From: Ficedula albicollis
Lineage: Eukaryota > Chordata > Aves > Passeriformes > Muscicapidae
Reading direction: 5' to 3'
NCBI RefSeq assembly: GCF_000247815.1
Contig: NC_021672.1
Location: 74,678,425-74,742,424 of the forward strand
Length of the DNA: 64,000 nt
The notes beneath the pieces were generated by a model that saw only the letters and a program-made list of their open reading frames with translations, was not told where the DNA came from and made no database searches. Position numbers and translations under genes: made by a program. This document shows, piece by piece, positions 25,040 to 46,145 of this stretch (its first letter is position 1; each line of letters starts with the position of its first letter).

Positions 25040-28000
25040 GGTCAAAAACATCTTTTGTTCTTATGCTGCTTATTCCATTGAGTGTACATGTTCTACTTTA
25101 CCCACCTTTAACTGCTTATAAATGGTTTTCAATAAGTTACATTGCAAGTGTCAGCTCCAAACAGTCTTTGAGTCCTAGCTGACAAATCTTTTCCCTTTTG
25201 AAGACATAATGTTCTAAAAATGGGAAGTATAATTCTTATTTCACTATGTAAATTCACAGTTCCTCTTTTCCTTTGCTCTTTTGTTGAGTGTATTTTTCCC
25301 CCCTTATGCTTCCAAATATTTTTTTGTATGCTCCTAATTATATGTAAGACTTCATCATGTGTCAGTTTAAGGACACTGATGATGTTGACTCTGTCCAGAA
25401 AAATCAACTTTATACCTGATATTAATTGTAGTAAATAAATAACGTTAATTAAGTATTTTCTTATTCTGTGCATGCCTGTCTAGAAGAGAGAAAATTTAAG
25501 TTAATTCAGTAGGTCTGAGAACATTGATGGAGTCTTGATTCTAGCATAGCTTTCTAGTTACATTATAATTGTAATTGTGCAATTGTAGGTATTTTATTTT
25601 TCTAAAACACACCACAAATAACTCTAGTACTTTTCTAGCATTGGTAATTAGTCTGTGCTTCCTTGCTTTTAATTTCAACATTTGTCCATTCTCTGGGAAT
25701 AATCACAAACATCAGAATTGTACAAGATTTCTGTAATTAAGAGTCCCCTCCCTTCTATATCATAAGTTTAAATATTAATGGGAAACTGTTTCAAAATCAG
25801 CTTCTGGTTGTTTGTAGGAAGATCCCCTGGAGACACAGGGAGCTGTTATGAACAGTGGGCATAGGAAAAGAGATGAGTTAATAGTCTTGGAGGACTTCCC
25901 AGGAATTAAATGTTAATAGTGAGTATGGAACTTGGATTTCCCCTAAGAGAAAACATTGAGGGAACTAGTGACCTTCAAATGCCTATAAACTGAAAAGGAG
26001 TTTGAGACTAGCACAAGGATTCTGTTCTAATTTAGGAGAAAACAGCCAAACCTGAACACAGCCATACATTCATCAGCTCATTCATCCTAAACCCCGAGTT
26101 GAAATGGAAAATGTGGACGATGCAAACCCTCAGCATCAAACCCTGGTTTGGTTTGTGCACGTCTGACAGTCCCTGCTGCTCTGTGTCCAGGGAGGGAAAT
26201 GTTCACTCTGACTGAAAATGCCTGGAATGAGTTTCCATCCACAATCTCTCAACACAAACACATGCACACGTTTCTGCATGTGGCTGTTTATACACACACC
26301 TACCTGTCCATCTACAGGTATGTAAATACTTTAATTTTCATCACTCGAGCATGAAGTTCAGTCAGCCTGCCCATCACTGAAGTACAGAATTTAGGGAACT
26401 GAATATTGAGAGAATATGTTCAAAATTGAACGGCCCGTATAAGTTTTGTTTTATGCTAGACTGGATGTGAAAAAATATCTGTTTCATATAAAATATTAAG
26501 AGGCAAAAGGGCAACAGGGGCCATGTAACTGAACAGCTTGTTTCATTTCAAACACCCTGGAGCAACGTCTTTTCCCTCTTCTGTCCATCCCTTCATTCTC
26601 AAAACTGATCCTAAAAATGGCTAGTGCCAGTGTTGGAAGTGTTGTACATTAAGATATTTTATTTAACTGTTGTGCGCAAGATCATTTTTATTATTACATT
26701 AACATGAATTTGTACGTGCATATTGTTTGTCAGTTATCAAATGTGAAAAAAAAAATGCAGTGGTATTCTACTTGGGTGAGAAAATATTTCATGATCAGTT
26801 GTTCATGATCAGTGAATGGTAGCAGCATGCAATGGTATTCTACTTGGGTGAGAAAATATTTCAGTTGTTCATGATCAGTGAATGGTAGCAGCTGATGCCA
26901 TAAGTAAACAGATCCCATATGATTTCCTTCTGTGCCAAACAAGGTCTGTCTGGAGGAGAGTGTTTGTCTGGATCTCCTGTCAGAATATTCCTTGGCATGC
27001 CAGCCCAGAGCAGCAGAGCCTCCTTTCCCCTTGTGCTGCTGCAGTCTGGCATCATGAGCTGGGGCAGAAATAGTTCAGGATGTGCTGTGACATGAGAACT
27101 GTTTTTATACCCCGGATGGATTTTAATGGCTTGGGAACTAAAGTGCTCCTGCTCTACTCCTGTGCACACAAAAATTCTGAATGTTCCCAGACTGAGACAG
27201 GAATCCTACTGAATATTTCATGAGGATGTGCTACTGACAACTCAAAAAAATATAAAAAATGAAAAAGAGGATGCATGGAAATATTTTACCATCTTTCTCC
27301 ATCCTGTTCAGTATTTCAACTTACGAAAGAACTTGCCCTCTAAACATTTTTCTTGCTTCAAATGGGCTGAACGTGGCTTTGGTGATGTTGGCATTGAACT
27401 CACAGTTGGGTCTTTCATGGGATGTTTTATTTTGGTTCAGTTTTTGGGTTTTTTTTAAATCTTGAAAGGCAAGTTTCACTCTGGCAGTAAATTCCATTCT
27501 CATGGCTAAATGAGGGTGAGTTCCCCCACCATTTAAGACAGAGTTTGTTGGGTTTTTCAGTTTGTTTGCTGGTTGTTGTTGTTTTGTTTTGTTAGTTTTG
27601 TGTTTATTGGGGGTTTTTGTTGTTCTGGAGGGGAGGGGGTTTGGTTGTTTGGGCTTTATTGTTTTTTTTCTTTTTCTTTGGTAATTATACTTCCATATTT
27701 TCTGAAAAGAGTTCTGCTTTGTAGCCTGGATCTCAATTTGTTCCTTTTTATTTTCACAGGGTTTCCTTTCATTATTTTGCATTTTAAAGAAGATAAAGAT
27801 CCCAGATATCATCAAAGATACAGGTCTCCAGGAATGTCTCTATTTCAGTCTCAGATATGATGATATCTCAGCAGTGGCTGGGAACCTCTGTTCTCATCAG
27901 AACACACCATCAGGTGAATATAATTTTTATTTTTCTTTTGGAGGAAATTTGTTTGTTTGTTTTCCCCCCTTTTTTCACTTGCTGGGTCTTCCACTGAAGT

Positions 28001-28093
28001 TGCTGAAGCACTGTAAATCCCACTATGTGTTGGAAAGCACTAAGCCAGACACATAATTTTACAAGATGAACCATGCCTGCCATAAAGAAATGA
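25040..28093. other. no gene seen; one 71-bp duplication
   Basis: AT-rich with no supported exon. A 71-base-offset duplication lies at 26755-26891 (GGTATTCTACTTGGGTGAGA...GATCAGTGAATGGTAGCAG). 27540-27690 is a T/G-rich low-complexity patch (TTGTTGTTGTTTTGTTTTG). Confidence 0.5.
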
Positions 28094-28459
28094 AGATGTT
28101 CCAGCCTGGTCCCAGCACTCTGAACACCCTGAGCTGCCTGCAGTGATGCTCCAGCCTGGTCCTGAACGCCCTGAGCTCCCTGCAGGGATGCTCCAGCCTA
28201 GTCCCAGCACCCTGAGCTCCCTGCAGGGATGCTCCAGCCTGGTCCTGAACACCCTGAGCTCCCTGCAGGGATGCTCCAGCCTGGTCCTGAACACCCTGAG
28301 CTCCCTGCAGGGATGCTCCAGCCTGGTCCTGAACACCCTGAGCTCCCTGCAGGGATGCTCCAGCCTGGTCCTGAACACCCTGAGCTCCCTGCAGGGATGC
28401 TCCAGCCTGGTCCTGAACACCCTGAGCTCCCTGCAGGGATGCTCCAGCCTGGTCCCAGT
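28094..28459. repeat. 42-bp minisatellite, about 8-9 copies
   Basis: The unit runs GATGCTCCAGCCTGGTCCTG then AACACCCTGAGCTCCCTGCA then GG. The first units are variant (GATGTTCC, GCACTCTG, GCTGCCTGCAGT) and the middle five or six almost identical, a pattern of growth from within. 42 is a multiple of three, so a 14-residue periodic peptide is open on both strands. I see no start, splice or conservation evidence for translation. Confidence 0.95.
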
Positions 28460-30582
28460 GCTGCTGTGCTCCTGTGGCACAGCCTGCACAGGAACTTGCT
28501 GTGTCTGTGTCTGATCGCTGCTCCAATTCTGGCCCCAACAATATTTGCTCAGGCACAGGCAAAGTCTGGGAATGTCATCTTGGCCTGTGCCTGGAGCCAA
28601 AAATTCAGCGCAGCAAATGGGCACAGGGCAGACCTGGCTGAGGCTCCCTGTGGTGCCAAACATCATCTGAGTATTCTCAGAGCCAGGGGGGCTCCCAGGA
28701 GGCCCAGCTGTGCCAGTGGTGCCTGAGTGCAGTGAGCTGGAGCTGGCACAAGAAGTGCCAGGCAGCACATTAACCCACTGGCTTTACAGGTGGGGTTCTT
28801 CACAAGACCTTTGTAATATGGATTTTTGTGATTCAAACTGTGAATTAGCACCCTCCCACAGTCTGTGTCCCATTAAACATACCTGCAAGCATGCTCAGGA
28901 ATTCATAATTAATTAATACATAATTAATTGCTGTTACTGAAGGGATACTTTATTGTCACTCAGGGAAATACCCACAAGTGGGGAACAGGGTCTGATTTCC
29001 CAGTGCTTTAGCAAAAGCCCCCTCAGTTCTTCTGTAAGATAATGTAACAAAGGTGTCCAGAGTATGGATGTAAACTTCCATTTTCTTTGTTCAGGGAACA
29101 ACTGCACTTAGGCTGGCCCTCAATCCACAGTTATCTCTTCAAAGTCTTCCTCTGTGCATTGACATTTGGTAGCAGATGCCAAATTCAGCTTTGGAGCCAT
29201 ACCTAGAGTGAATAGCTAATCACTTCCTGAGTCATGTTTCAAGCTTTGCAGGTAACTTCATTTTTGAGACTGAAATGCCTATTTTTAATTTTTTTAATTT
29301 TTTTTTTTTTAATCAACTGTGTTTAGATCAATATCTGCTGCCTATGAAACTTGCTTGGATTAAGATTTCACTACCAATTTGAAATGGCCCAGATTCATTT
29401 AAGAGGTTGTCTTAAAATATCTCTGATAGACTTGGGCAATTTACGATTCTATTTCAGAGCCAGCTGCTGACTACAGAGTAAAACCAAAACCACCTCACAA
29501 TTCAGAGTTTTGTTTGGCTTAAGGTTTAAATCCAGTTCACAGAAAGGAAGGGCTGAACTCTCCACCCCAAGATGTGCTCATCTCTTTTGCAGCTGGAGAA
29601 TACTGGAGAGCAGCTGTTACTAGCAACCTACCTGAAAATGTTGCTTTTCTCCTCTCCAGGGCTGTTGTAACTGCTGAGTCCTTCTGTAAATATTCTGAAA
29701 TAGTCAAATATGAATGGCATTACCAGAGTTCTCTGGGAGGAATAGGGAATCATGCTGCAATCATACAGAGATCACATTTTAAAGGCACATGGAAAAAGGG
29801 GAGCTGAAACTCCTGGGATTTGCTCCAGTGTCTGCCCAGATGCTCTTTATGTCATCAGACTTCCTGAGCAACCTCACAGGTGTCCCACATTCCCAAAGAG
29901 CAACCTAAATGTGGTCCAATGCACGCCTGCAGAAAGCAGATTTCACTTTAAAAAGCAAGTGTCTAATTTATTCTTTTACTCAAACAAAGACAGCCTTGGT
30001 AGTTGGGTGGTTGTTTTTTTTTCCTTGTTAATTAAGAGATAAACCCCTGTTTTTCCATGATGTACACAACTTTCAGTTTCCTTTTGAAGGATCTGCACTT
30101 CAGCTGTTGGCAGGAGCAGCTGCCCTCAGTAACTGGTTCTCTCTCAAATTCAGCAGAGACATTCCTGCTTTCAATAATGCATTTGCAATAATGCTTTCCT
30201 CCCCCTTCAGACCTCTTGGAAATCAAGCACTGCAGTCAGTGACATGCTGACAGTTTTGCATCAATTAATGAAAAAGAAGCTGGAAGTGGTTGACCAAGAC
30301 TTATTTATTATTATTAAACTGACTGTGTACCCATGTTGCTCTTCAGAAAAGAGAATTGAGAGAAAAAGGAACTGAAAAAAGCTCTTGAAATCCATGGTTT
30401 AGAATTTATTCTGTACCTCAACCTACAGTATACAGTTTTAAGAATCAAGGCTTCTGGTTTGAGGTGAAAATTCTTGCTCTAAATTGTAAACAAGATTGCT
30501 TTCCTGGTATTGCTTAACATGCTGAGAGGATGTGAAAATGGATGTTTCCAATACTGGGAAAAGCATTAGTCCACAGTTGGTC
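28460..30582. other. no gene seen
   Basis: Intron- or spacer-like DNA with short frames lacking splice context. Confidence 0.5.
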
Positions 30583-30731
30583 ATTTAATAGGTAAGGGGC
30601 TAACTATTGTTTAGTCCCTTTTGCTGTTTAATAGGTAAGGGCTAGCTATTGTTTAGTCCCTTTTGCTTAAAAAGAAAATTTAATAGGTAAGGGGCTAACT
30701 ATTGTTTAGTCCCTTTTGCTTAAAAAGAAAA
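30583..30731. repeat. TTTAATAGGTAAGG repeat, three copies (44-53 bp)
   Basis: Three units of TTTAATAGGTAAGGGGCTAA...CTATTGTTTAGTCCCTTTTG start near 30583, 30627 and 30679. The last two carry an extra CTTAAAAAGAAAA. Confidence 0.92.
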
Positions 30732-31284
30732 ATATTAATCGTGTTGGTGACCAATCAGAAAGACACAGAACATTAACATTCCTGCAGAATATTTTAATAT
30801 TATATTGTTCCTTGTGATACAGACCTGAAGTGCAGGATCTGCAGGCACAGCAGTGACAGCTGCTGCTGCCAGGGGCCCCCATGGCAGTGCCAGCTGAACA
30901 CCAGCACCTCCTCCTGCTGCTTTCCTGTCCCCAGGCAGCCACCAAGGACGGGATTTCTCATTCCTGGCGCTTCTGTCCAGCTCTCCATGCTCATCATCAT
31001 CCTCTGCAGGTGCAGGCTCTCCGAGAACACAGCTCTGCAGTGGGTATGTTCCTCTAGAAATCTTAAAACGTGCACTTATATTTTTATAACTTTTGCTGAG
31101 AAAGCCATACCTGTTGGAATAATGTTACATTATAAGGTTGTGAAGCCTTGGCAAAATCTCCAGCTCTGATGAACACAGAGCTCTCTATTGCAATAAAAAC
31201 CTTTGTATCAGCACCTTAGGCTGCTGTACCACTTCTGCCTTTGCAGTCTATTCCTAATGGTTTTTACCCCTTTTTTTTTTACCC

Positions 31285-31410
31285 CTTCTGTCAGCACAGG
31301 TTTAATTCCAATAAGCTCAACCAAGTTTCTGTTAAAGTTTCTCGTCCCTTCTCTCAGCACAGGTTTAATTCCAAAAAGCTCAACCAAGTTTCTGTTAAAG
31401 TTTCTCGTGC
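31285..31410. repeat. 63-bp tandem duplication
   Basis: TCAGCACAGGTTTAATTCCA...GCTCAACCAAGTTTCTGTTA...AAGTTTCTCGT occurs twice at an offset of 63. Confidence 0.9.
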
Positions 31411-34300
<2,890 letters not shown>

Positions 34301-34301
<1 letters not shown>

Positions 34302-35470
34302 AGAGAGAGAATATTTGGTATTTAGGGACAAGGAGCTGGATAGTCCAGTCAAATCAAAATTTATGAGAAGTAGGGCCCCATCCTACGAGCATTTATGTAT
34401 CCACTCAAATTTGTTGAGTGACCAGTTTGTTAAGTGTATATTCAGGAAAAAAAAAAAGGAATAGTGGAAGAGTTAAAATTAGCTCAGTGATCAGAAAACT
34501 AAACACCATTTGAAGCACTAAACAAACAGAGGGTCCTATGCAGATTTGAACCACCCAGTGTACTTGTAATTATTGCTTTTGAAAGAAGCTGAATATTTGC
34601 TTTCAAAACTATTACTTCAGGTGGCTTCAAAATTATAACATACAGGATTTTAGAAGTTATTTTTTCCTGAACCTGAACTTATGAGAGAGAGAAATTTATG
34701 GCATAATTATCTAATGTTAGCAGAAACTAGCAGCCAAATTTCGGGGACAGTCATTCGAGTACTATGAGGGTTGGATGTTAGAAAAAAGCCAACCAGCAAA
34801 ACAGAGTGCTTGTAAGGTTGTGCTTTCCTAAATGCCTTAGTGGGAACATGACAGATTGCAGAGGGTGAGGAGCTCAGTTCTGTGCTTGGGAGAAATCTGA
34901 ATCTGCCTGTTCTTCACAGGGCACGAGGGCTCCACTTGTTTTCCCAGCAGAGTAACTGTAGTTCTTTCTATGCACAGCACCATGGAAGGCAATGCCAATT
35001 CTCAGAAATCAAAAAATTTCATTTGTCATCAAGCGGATGTTCTCCACAATATAGGACTTAATTTTTGTTCACTACAAACCTCAGTCATCCCCTTCTGAAG
35101 AAAACCTTGGATCTGTGAATTAAGTGAAACAGATGCAGTGTGGGTGTTGTGAGTGTGGCTGCACTCCGCCCCAAAATAGCATTGTTTACTACTTCTTTGC
35201 TGAAAATGGTATAAAAATAATCTAACTCACATGGTAAATATGTCTCAATGCCACATTCACTATTAAAATCATTGAATCAGCAAGATAACTCACACATTAA
35301 AGTTTTTACTACATACTTCCCTGGATGCTTAATGAGTTGCATGACCAATCTGTAATTTTGAAAACTTTCAATCTAATTTCATGTGATAGTCTGGAATGCC
35401 CCTGAAGTCAGGAAAATGCTCATATTTTTGAGTAAGCATATCTTTAAGTGCTCCAGTACACGGATGTATT
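34301..35470. other. no gene seen
   Basis: AT-rich, starting with a short (GA)n. No supported gene or repeat family. Confidence 0.5.
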
Positions 35471-35883
35471 GATCTGTCATGCAATGTACTGCTCATTACC
35501 TAAACTACTGAGGAGTTTAATGACTTGGAAAGTTTGGAAAATAATTTGAGATCCTAACACAGAAAACTAGCATTACAGTCCAGAACGTTATCATCATGTG
35601 TAGGTTTTAATAATAGTGCATTTCACAAATTAGGAAGCTGCCTTCTTTTTTTTTCTTCTTTTTTTTTTTTTCCCCAGCGATCTGTCATGCAATGTACTGG
35701 TCCTTACCTAAACTACTGAGGAGTTTAATGACTTGGAAAGTTTGGAAAATAATTTGAGATCCTAACACAGAAAACTAGCATTACAGTCCAGAACGTTATC
35801 ATCATGTGTAGGTTTTAATAATAGTGCATTTCACAAATTAGGAAGCTGCCTTCTTTTTTTTTCTTTTTTTTTTTTTTCCCCAG
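35471..35883. repeat. 208-bp tandem duplication
   Basis: GATCTGTCATGCAATGTACT...GAGTTTAATGACTTGG...TTTTTTCCCCAG occurs twice at an offset of 208. Copy 2 differs by GGTCC for GCTCA and a shorter T tract. Each copy ends in a long pyrimidine tract plus CAG, which resembles a plus-strand splice acceptor. Confidence 0.92.
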
Positions 35884-35937
35884 TTAAAGCCAGTTCAGCT
35901 TTTTTAACCAACTGGATGTTGACCTTTATTTTCTTAC

Positions 35938-36276
35938 AGACCTTTCTGCGACAGTAAGCCATGGAACTTCCTGGGTCTGTCTCCTCTGAATCCCCCAAGA
36001 ACTTTGCACCATCACGAGGAGGATTGTGCTCCAAATGGAGGATAGAAGGGGTAATTTTTTATTTCTCTGCAGCGCGAGCTGTGCAGTTTCCCTGGTGAAT
36101 GGCTGACACAATGAGCTCATCACTGGTCAGGGCTCCCGTTTCCTTTGGGATGTCATAGACACCTGTTTGTCCAAAGGAGGCTGAGTCTGCCAGGTGCCTC
36201 GGCAGAAGTTGAGCCAAGTCTTGGGCTGCTGACCATTTGCAGGGGTGGAGCTCTGCCTTGCCAGAATTTCTCTTCT
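35938..36276 (-). pseudogene. possible exon or exon remnant with an in-frame stop
   Basis: On the minus strand a good acceptor (TCTTCCTTCTCCAG) and a consensus donor (TCT|GTAAGA) bracket 339 bases with one open frame broken once by TAA at 36061-36059. The peptide before the stop includes SASFGQTGVYDIPKETGALT and AIHQGNCTARAAEK. After it comes KITPSILHLEHNPPRDGAKF then LGDSEETDPGSS. Both halves are in the same frame and look protein-like, so a point mutation or a base-call error in the A-rich GAGAAATAAAAAATT stretch could explain the stop. The plus strand also has an acceptor-like site here (TTTTCTTACAG at 35929-35939), so orientation is not certain. No family recognised. Confidence 0.3.
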
Positions 36277-36903
36277 CTGGAGAAGGAAGACAGAGTTTTT
36301 AGGTGACTGTAACTATAAATTCCCCTTGCTGTTGAAGAGGTACCTGTCTGCTGTAGGCAGCCTGATCCAGTGCAATCACATGCTGAAGAATGAAGCAACA
36401 CAAACACCCTCCTGCCTTTCCCCCTGTGTGTGTCCCTGCACACAAATCTCCTAAATGGTCATTATTTCTCAACTTATGTGCAGCTCATGCTCTCTTTGGC
36501 CCAACACCTCCCACGCTTTGCCACCTAGTACTGATTTTGATGGAGATGCTGAAATCAAATTGCTGCTGCTCCCTTTTTGAGAAAGATCCTCACAACTCAA
36601 GTGCCCAAAGCACCCTTAGGTAGCAGAGGAATAAAAGATAATGACATTGTTTCGTTCAGAAACATGCAGAACTATTTTTATCAAATCACATGTGGTAGCA
36701 CAGCAAAGTTCATCTTCCCCTGTACTAATCAATACACACGAATTTTTGCCTTGACTTTCATCATGCTACCTAATGCATGATGTGAGAATCAATCTACCAG
36801 GAAAAAGGACTCTAAATTTGACTAGGATGTGTCAACTTCAGCACAGAAAGTGGCAGGTGCCTTGGAGAGCTCTGGTCTGTTTCGTGTGAGACTGGAAAAA
36901 ACC

Positions 36904-37117
<214 letters not shown>

Positions 37118-38460
37118 TCTAAACAGAATAATTAATGTTTTAGCTTAAGGAATTTAAAGGAATATAGTCAATTATATGTTTTGATCTATGTATTATAATT
37201 CAAAAGGGGGTGGCAGCAAAAAAATAAATAAGTTCAGGAGTGTTTATTCCTCTAGTTCTAATGTTTGCTTTCATTATTTCAAGTGTCAACATGTCTGGTA
37301 TCAGGAGGTGTGAGTGTAAAGTAACAAAGAGGAGACAAGCTCAATGTAAGCAAATGCTACTCGAGGAGTATTAGGTCAAAGATCCGCTCTGTGTGATCTG
37401 CAGCTGCTGCACGTGTGGTATCCAGCATTGCAAGATCCATCTGCATTCTGCTTGATGCGCTGAGACGTAGAAACGCCTGAAAGATGTGTATTTTTGTTTA
37501 AACAGCCCTGAGAAGGAGTCCTGGAATCACTGCTCTCTGGGCACTGCTCTGGGAGGTTGGTGTTCAGGGGAGATGGAGCCCAGCTATGTTTTCCTAGGTG
37601 TGCATGGCAACCTGCTGATTGCTGTCTCGCCAGAATAAACTCTAAACCTTTCCAGCTGCTCTTAATCTGGCCCCTTAACCTTTAAAAAAACCAGAGGCTT
37701 TCCATTCCTCAGAGCCAAACTTTGCTAACAGTATCTAGGTTGTTTTCAAACCAAGCTTCAAACATAAAAATGACTAATAAATCCATATTCCATAATCGTT
37801 AGGCTGGAAAACTAGTATTTTAAAACAGACTCAGTTTTTATGACCCATTTCTAATAAAAATCCCAAGTATGCTTCACTAATGCTCCCATTCCAGATACTC
37901 AGATCCCAGATGATAGGCAAGCTATCCAGATAGATGCACCAATAAATCTGTAAAGGCTGTAAATCTGTCTCAAATTAGTGATTCGTAGATGTGGGAGGGA
38001 GAAGAGGGCTGGGAAATGCTGTTTTCTGACCTGCTCGTTTCCCGACTTAAGGCTCTGTCACCTCTCAGCTGGTGCTTGTACTTTTCTGTGGCTTGTATTA
38101 AGTGCTAAATACATTACTCCACGCTCTTCGGGGGACCCGGGCTTTTGCACAGACTTTTAGTCTGATTCCACTGGTGTGAAGAGCAATTTTGGGTCAGGGT
38201 CACGGCCAGAGTGCCCCTGGAATGCTGAGGAGTGGGAGTGAGGTGGCTTTTGAGGGAGGGAACGGCAGCTTTGGGATGGAGCTGCAGCCCAGAGATCCAT
38301 AACGCCCTGGGATTCCCATTCAGGCTTCCTACTGAAACAACCCCACAGCCTGCAGCGATCATAAACCCACAAACATCCCCTTGCTGACTCTCTTACTGCC
38401 TCCTAATTGCCCCACCCTGACAGGCGGATTTATGCCCTGGCTGCCGGCGGCGGTGCCAGG
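37118..38460. other. no gene seen
   Basis: AT-rich at first, becoming GC-richer after 38100 towards the CpG block. No exon supported. Confidence 0.5.
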
Positions 38461-38518
38461 GAGAGGCTGGGATAGTGGGATGGGATAATGGGATGGGACA
38501 GTGGGATGGGATAGTGGA

Positions 38519-39180
38519 ATGGGATGGGATGGGATGGGATGGGATGGGATGGGATGGGATGGGATGGGATGGGATGGGATGGGATGGGATGGGATGGGAT
38601 GGGATGGGATGGGATGGGATGGGATGGGATGGGATGGGATGGGATGGGATGGGATGGGATGGGATGGGATGGGATGGGATGGGATGGGATGGGATGGGAT
38701 GGGATGGGATGGGATGGGATGGGATGGGATGGGATGGGATGGGATGGGATGGGATGGGATGGGATGGGATGGGATGGGATGGGATGGGATGGGATGGGAT
38801 GGGATGGGATGGGATGGGATGGGATGGGATGGGATGGGATGGGATGGGATGGGATGGGATGGGATGGGATGGGATGGGATGGGATGGGATGGGATGGGAT
38901 GGGATGGGATGGGATGGGATGGGATGGGATGGGATGGGATGGGATGGGATGGGATGGGATGGGATGGGATGGGATGGGATGGGATGGGATGGGATGGGAT
39001 GGGATGGGATGGGATGGGATGGGATGGGATGGGATGGGATGGGATGGGATGGGATGGGATGGGATGGGATGGGATGGGATGGGATGGGATGGGATGGGAT
39101 GGGATGGGATGGGATGGGATGGGATGGGATGGGATGGGATGGGATGGGATGGGATGGGATGGGATGGGATGGGATGGGAT
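38519..39180. repeat. (TGGGA)n pentamer array, about 132 perfect copies
   Basis: About 660 bases of uninterrupted GGGAT. The G-rich strand is the plus strand, and GGG runs with two-base loops form a continuous G-quadruplex-capable sequence. The open frames (Gly-Trp-Asp-Gly-Met type) are by-products. The left edge (38470-38518) carries variants with AGT and AAT. Confidence 0.97.
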
Positions 39181-39485
39181 AGTGGGATGGGATGGGATAG
39201 TGGGATGGGATGGGATAGTGGGATGGGATGGGATAGTGGGATGGGATGGGATAGTGGGATGGGATGGGATAGTGGGATGGGATGGGATAGTGGGATGGGA
39301 TGGGATAGTGGGATGGGATGGGATAGTGGGATGGGATGGGATAGTGGGATGGGATGGGATAGTGGGATGGGATGGGATAGTGGGATGGGATGGGATAGTG
39401 GGATGGGATGGGATAGTGGGATGGGATGGGATAGTGGGATGGGATGGGATAGTGGGATGGGATGGGATAGTGGGATGGGATGGGA
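39181..39485. repeat. 18-bp derivative array, about 17 copies
   Basis: The unit AGTGGGATGGGATGGGAT repeats about 17 times directly after the pure pentamer array. It is two complete GGGAT pentamers plus a variant and an AGT insertion, showing that a higher-order unit has amplified as a block. Confidence 0.95.
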
Positions 39486-39877
39486 CCGGCCCAGCCCCGG
39501 TTCCCCTCCGCTGCTCGGGTGTCGCCCCCAGCCCCGCTCCGCCGCTCGGCTCCGGCTCTGGGCTCGGGCAGCCTGCCCTCCCGGCCGGGGAGCGCTTTCC
39601 CCGTGTACAGCCCAGCCTCCAGCAGGGAAATCTTCTCCTTTCGCTCGTCCTCTCCTCTTCCCCTGCAGGCTCACGTTCAGGTTTCTCCCGCTGGTTTCTC
39701 TCTCGCCCTCCCGGCAGGACTTCGCAACTTCCGCGGTTCCGCTGGCCTTTTAGGCTTTTTTTAAGCCCTGGGCTTTATGAATTTTTTTCCCCTCTGTCAT
39801 TTCTCATGCCCGCAATCTGCAAAGACAGGGATGCTCCGGGCCGGACCCTCGGGGGGCAGCGCCGTCCGCCCCCGCTG

Positions 39878-39963
<86 letters not shown>

Positions 39964-40182
39964 GGGAAGGGATGGCCCAGAAACTGGGCAGCGCTCCTGA
40001 GATGGTGCATCTGCCGCTTCCCCATTTTCTTACACCGCGTCTCTCCCAGTCCTGTACTTTAAAAAACAAATTTTAACTGACCGCCCCACCCCGCTGCCCC
40101 AAGCCCGAGGTGGTCGCGGCGCTGCTGCGGCGAGGAGCGGCCGCGGCCGGCGAGCACTGACCCTGCCCGGCCCTGTCGAGCC

Positions 40183-40190
<8 letters not shown>
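39486..40190. promoter_or_regulatory. CpG-rich block, probable CpG-island promoter region
   Basis: Dense CpG and GC-rich sequence (CGGCTCCGGCTCTGGGCTCG, GAGCGGCCGCGGCCGGCGAG) sharply distinct from the AT-rich surroundings. Islands like this in vertebrates usually cover promoters and first exons. I cannot locate a transcription start or choose a strand. Candidate exons lie on the minus strand to the left, but no link is proven. An 83-base poly-G (39880-39962) interrupts the island. Confidence 0.5.
39880..39962. repeat. poly-G run, 83 bases (probable artefact)
   Basis: A pure G run after CCCGCTGCC, followed by AGGGAAGGGATGG. It sits in GC-rich island sequence where two-colour Illumina reads often lose signal. 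Confidence 0.85.
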
Positions 40191-43588
<3,398 letters not shown>

Positions 43589-43723
43589 TGCTCAGAGCCC
43601 TGCACAGCCTATGCAGCCTTTCCTGCTCAGTGCCCTGTACAGCCTTTCCTGCACAGAGCCCTGTACAGCCTATGCAGCCTTTCCTGCTCAGTGCCCTGTA
43701 CAGCCTTTCCTGCACCGAGCCCT
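43589..43723. repeat. island of the 26-bp minisatellite between poly-G runs
   Basis: Units of CCTTTCCTGCTCAGTGCCCT GTACAG, some with an extra CCTATGCAG. The order of units (TGCTCAGAGCCCTGCACAGC then CTATGCAG and on) is nearly the same as at about 46048-46140, so this piece is probably a misplaced or duplicate part of that array. Confidence 0.88.
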
Positions 43724-45881
<2,158 letters not shown>

Positions 45882-46145
45882 AGAGCCCTGTACAGGCTGT
45901 ACAGCCTGTCCCGCACAGAGCCCTGCACAGTTTATACAGCTTGTCCCGCACAGAGCCCTGTACAGTTTATGCAGCCTGTCCTGTACAGCCTTTCCTGCTC
46001 AGTGCCCTGTACAGCCTTTCCTGCACAGAGCCCTGTACAGCCTTTCCTGCTCAGAGCCCTGCACAGCCTATGCAGCCTTTCCTGCTCAGTGCCCTGTACA
46101 GCCTTTCCTGCACAGAGCCCTGCACAGCCTATACAGCCTGTCCTG
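45882..46145. repeat. 26-bp minisatellite, about 10 imperfect copies
   Basis: Units of CAGAGCCCTGTACAG plus CCTTTCCTGC, with variants CTGTCCCGCA at the left end and CCTATGCAG insertions. It matches the fragment at 43589-43723. Confidence 0.93.

Noticed and set aside
23521..25182. Frames of about 500 codons with Leu-Phe, Ile-Pro or Gly-Ile repeats
   Set aside because: They are by-products of the six-base CCTATT unit, which cannot produce a stop in these frames.
28094..28459. CRISPR-like array or repeat-protein gene
   Set aside because: There are no unique spacers between units, and this is vertebrate DNA with contiguous minisatellite units. No start or splice evidence for coding.
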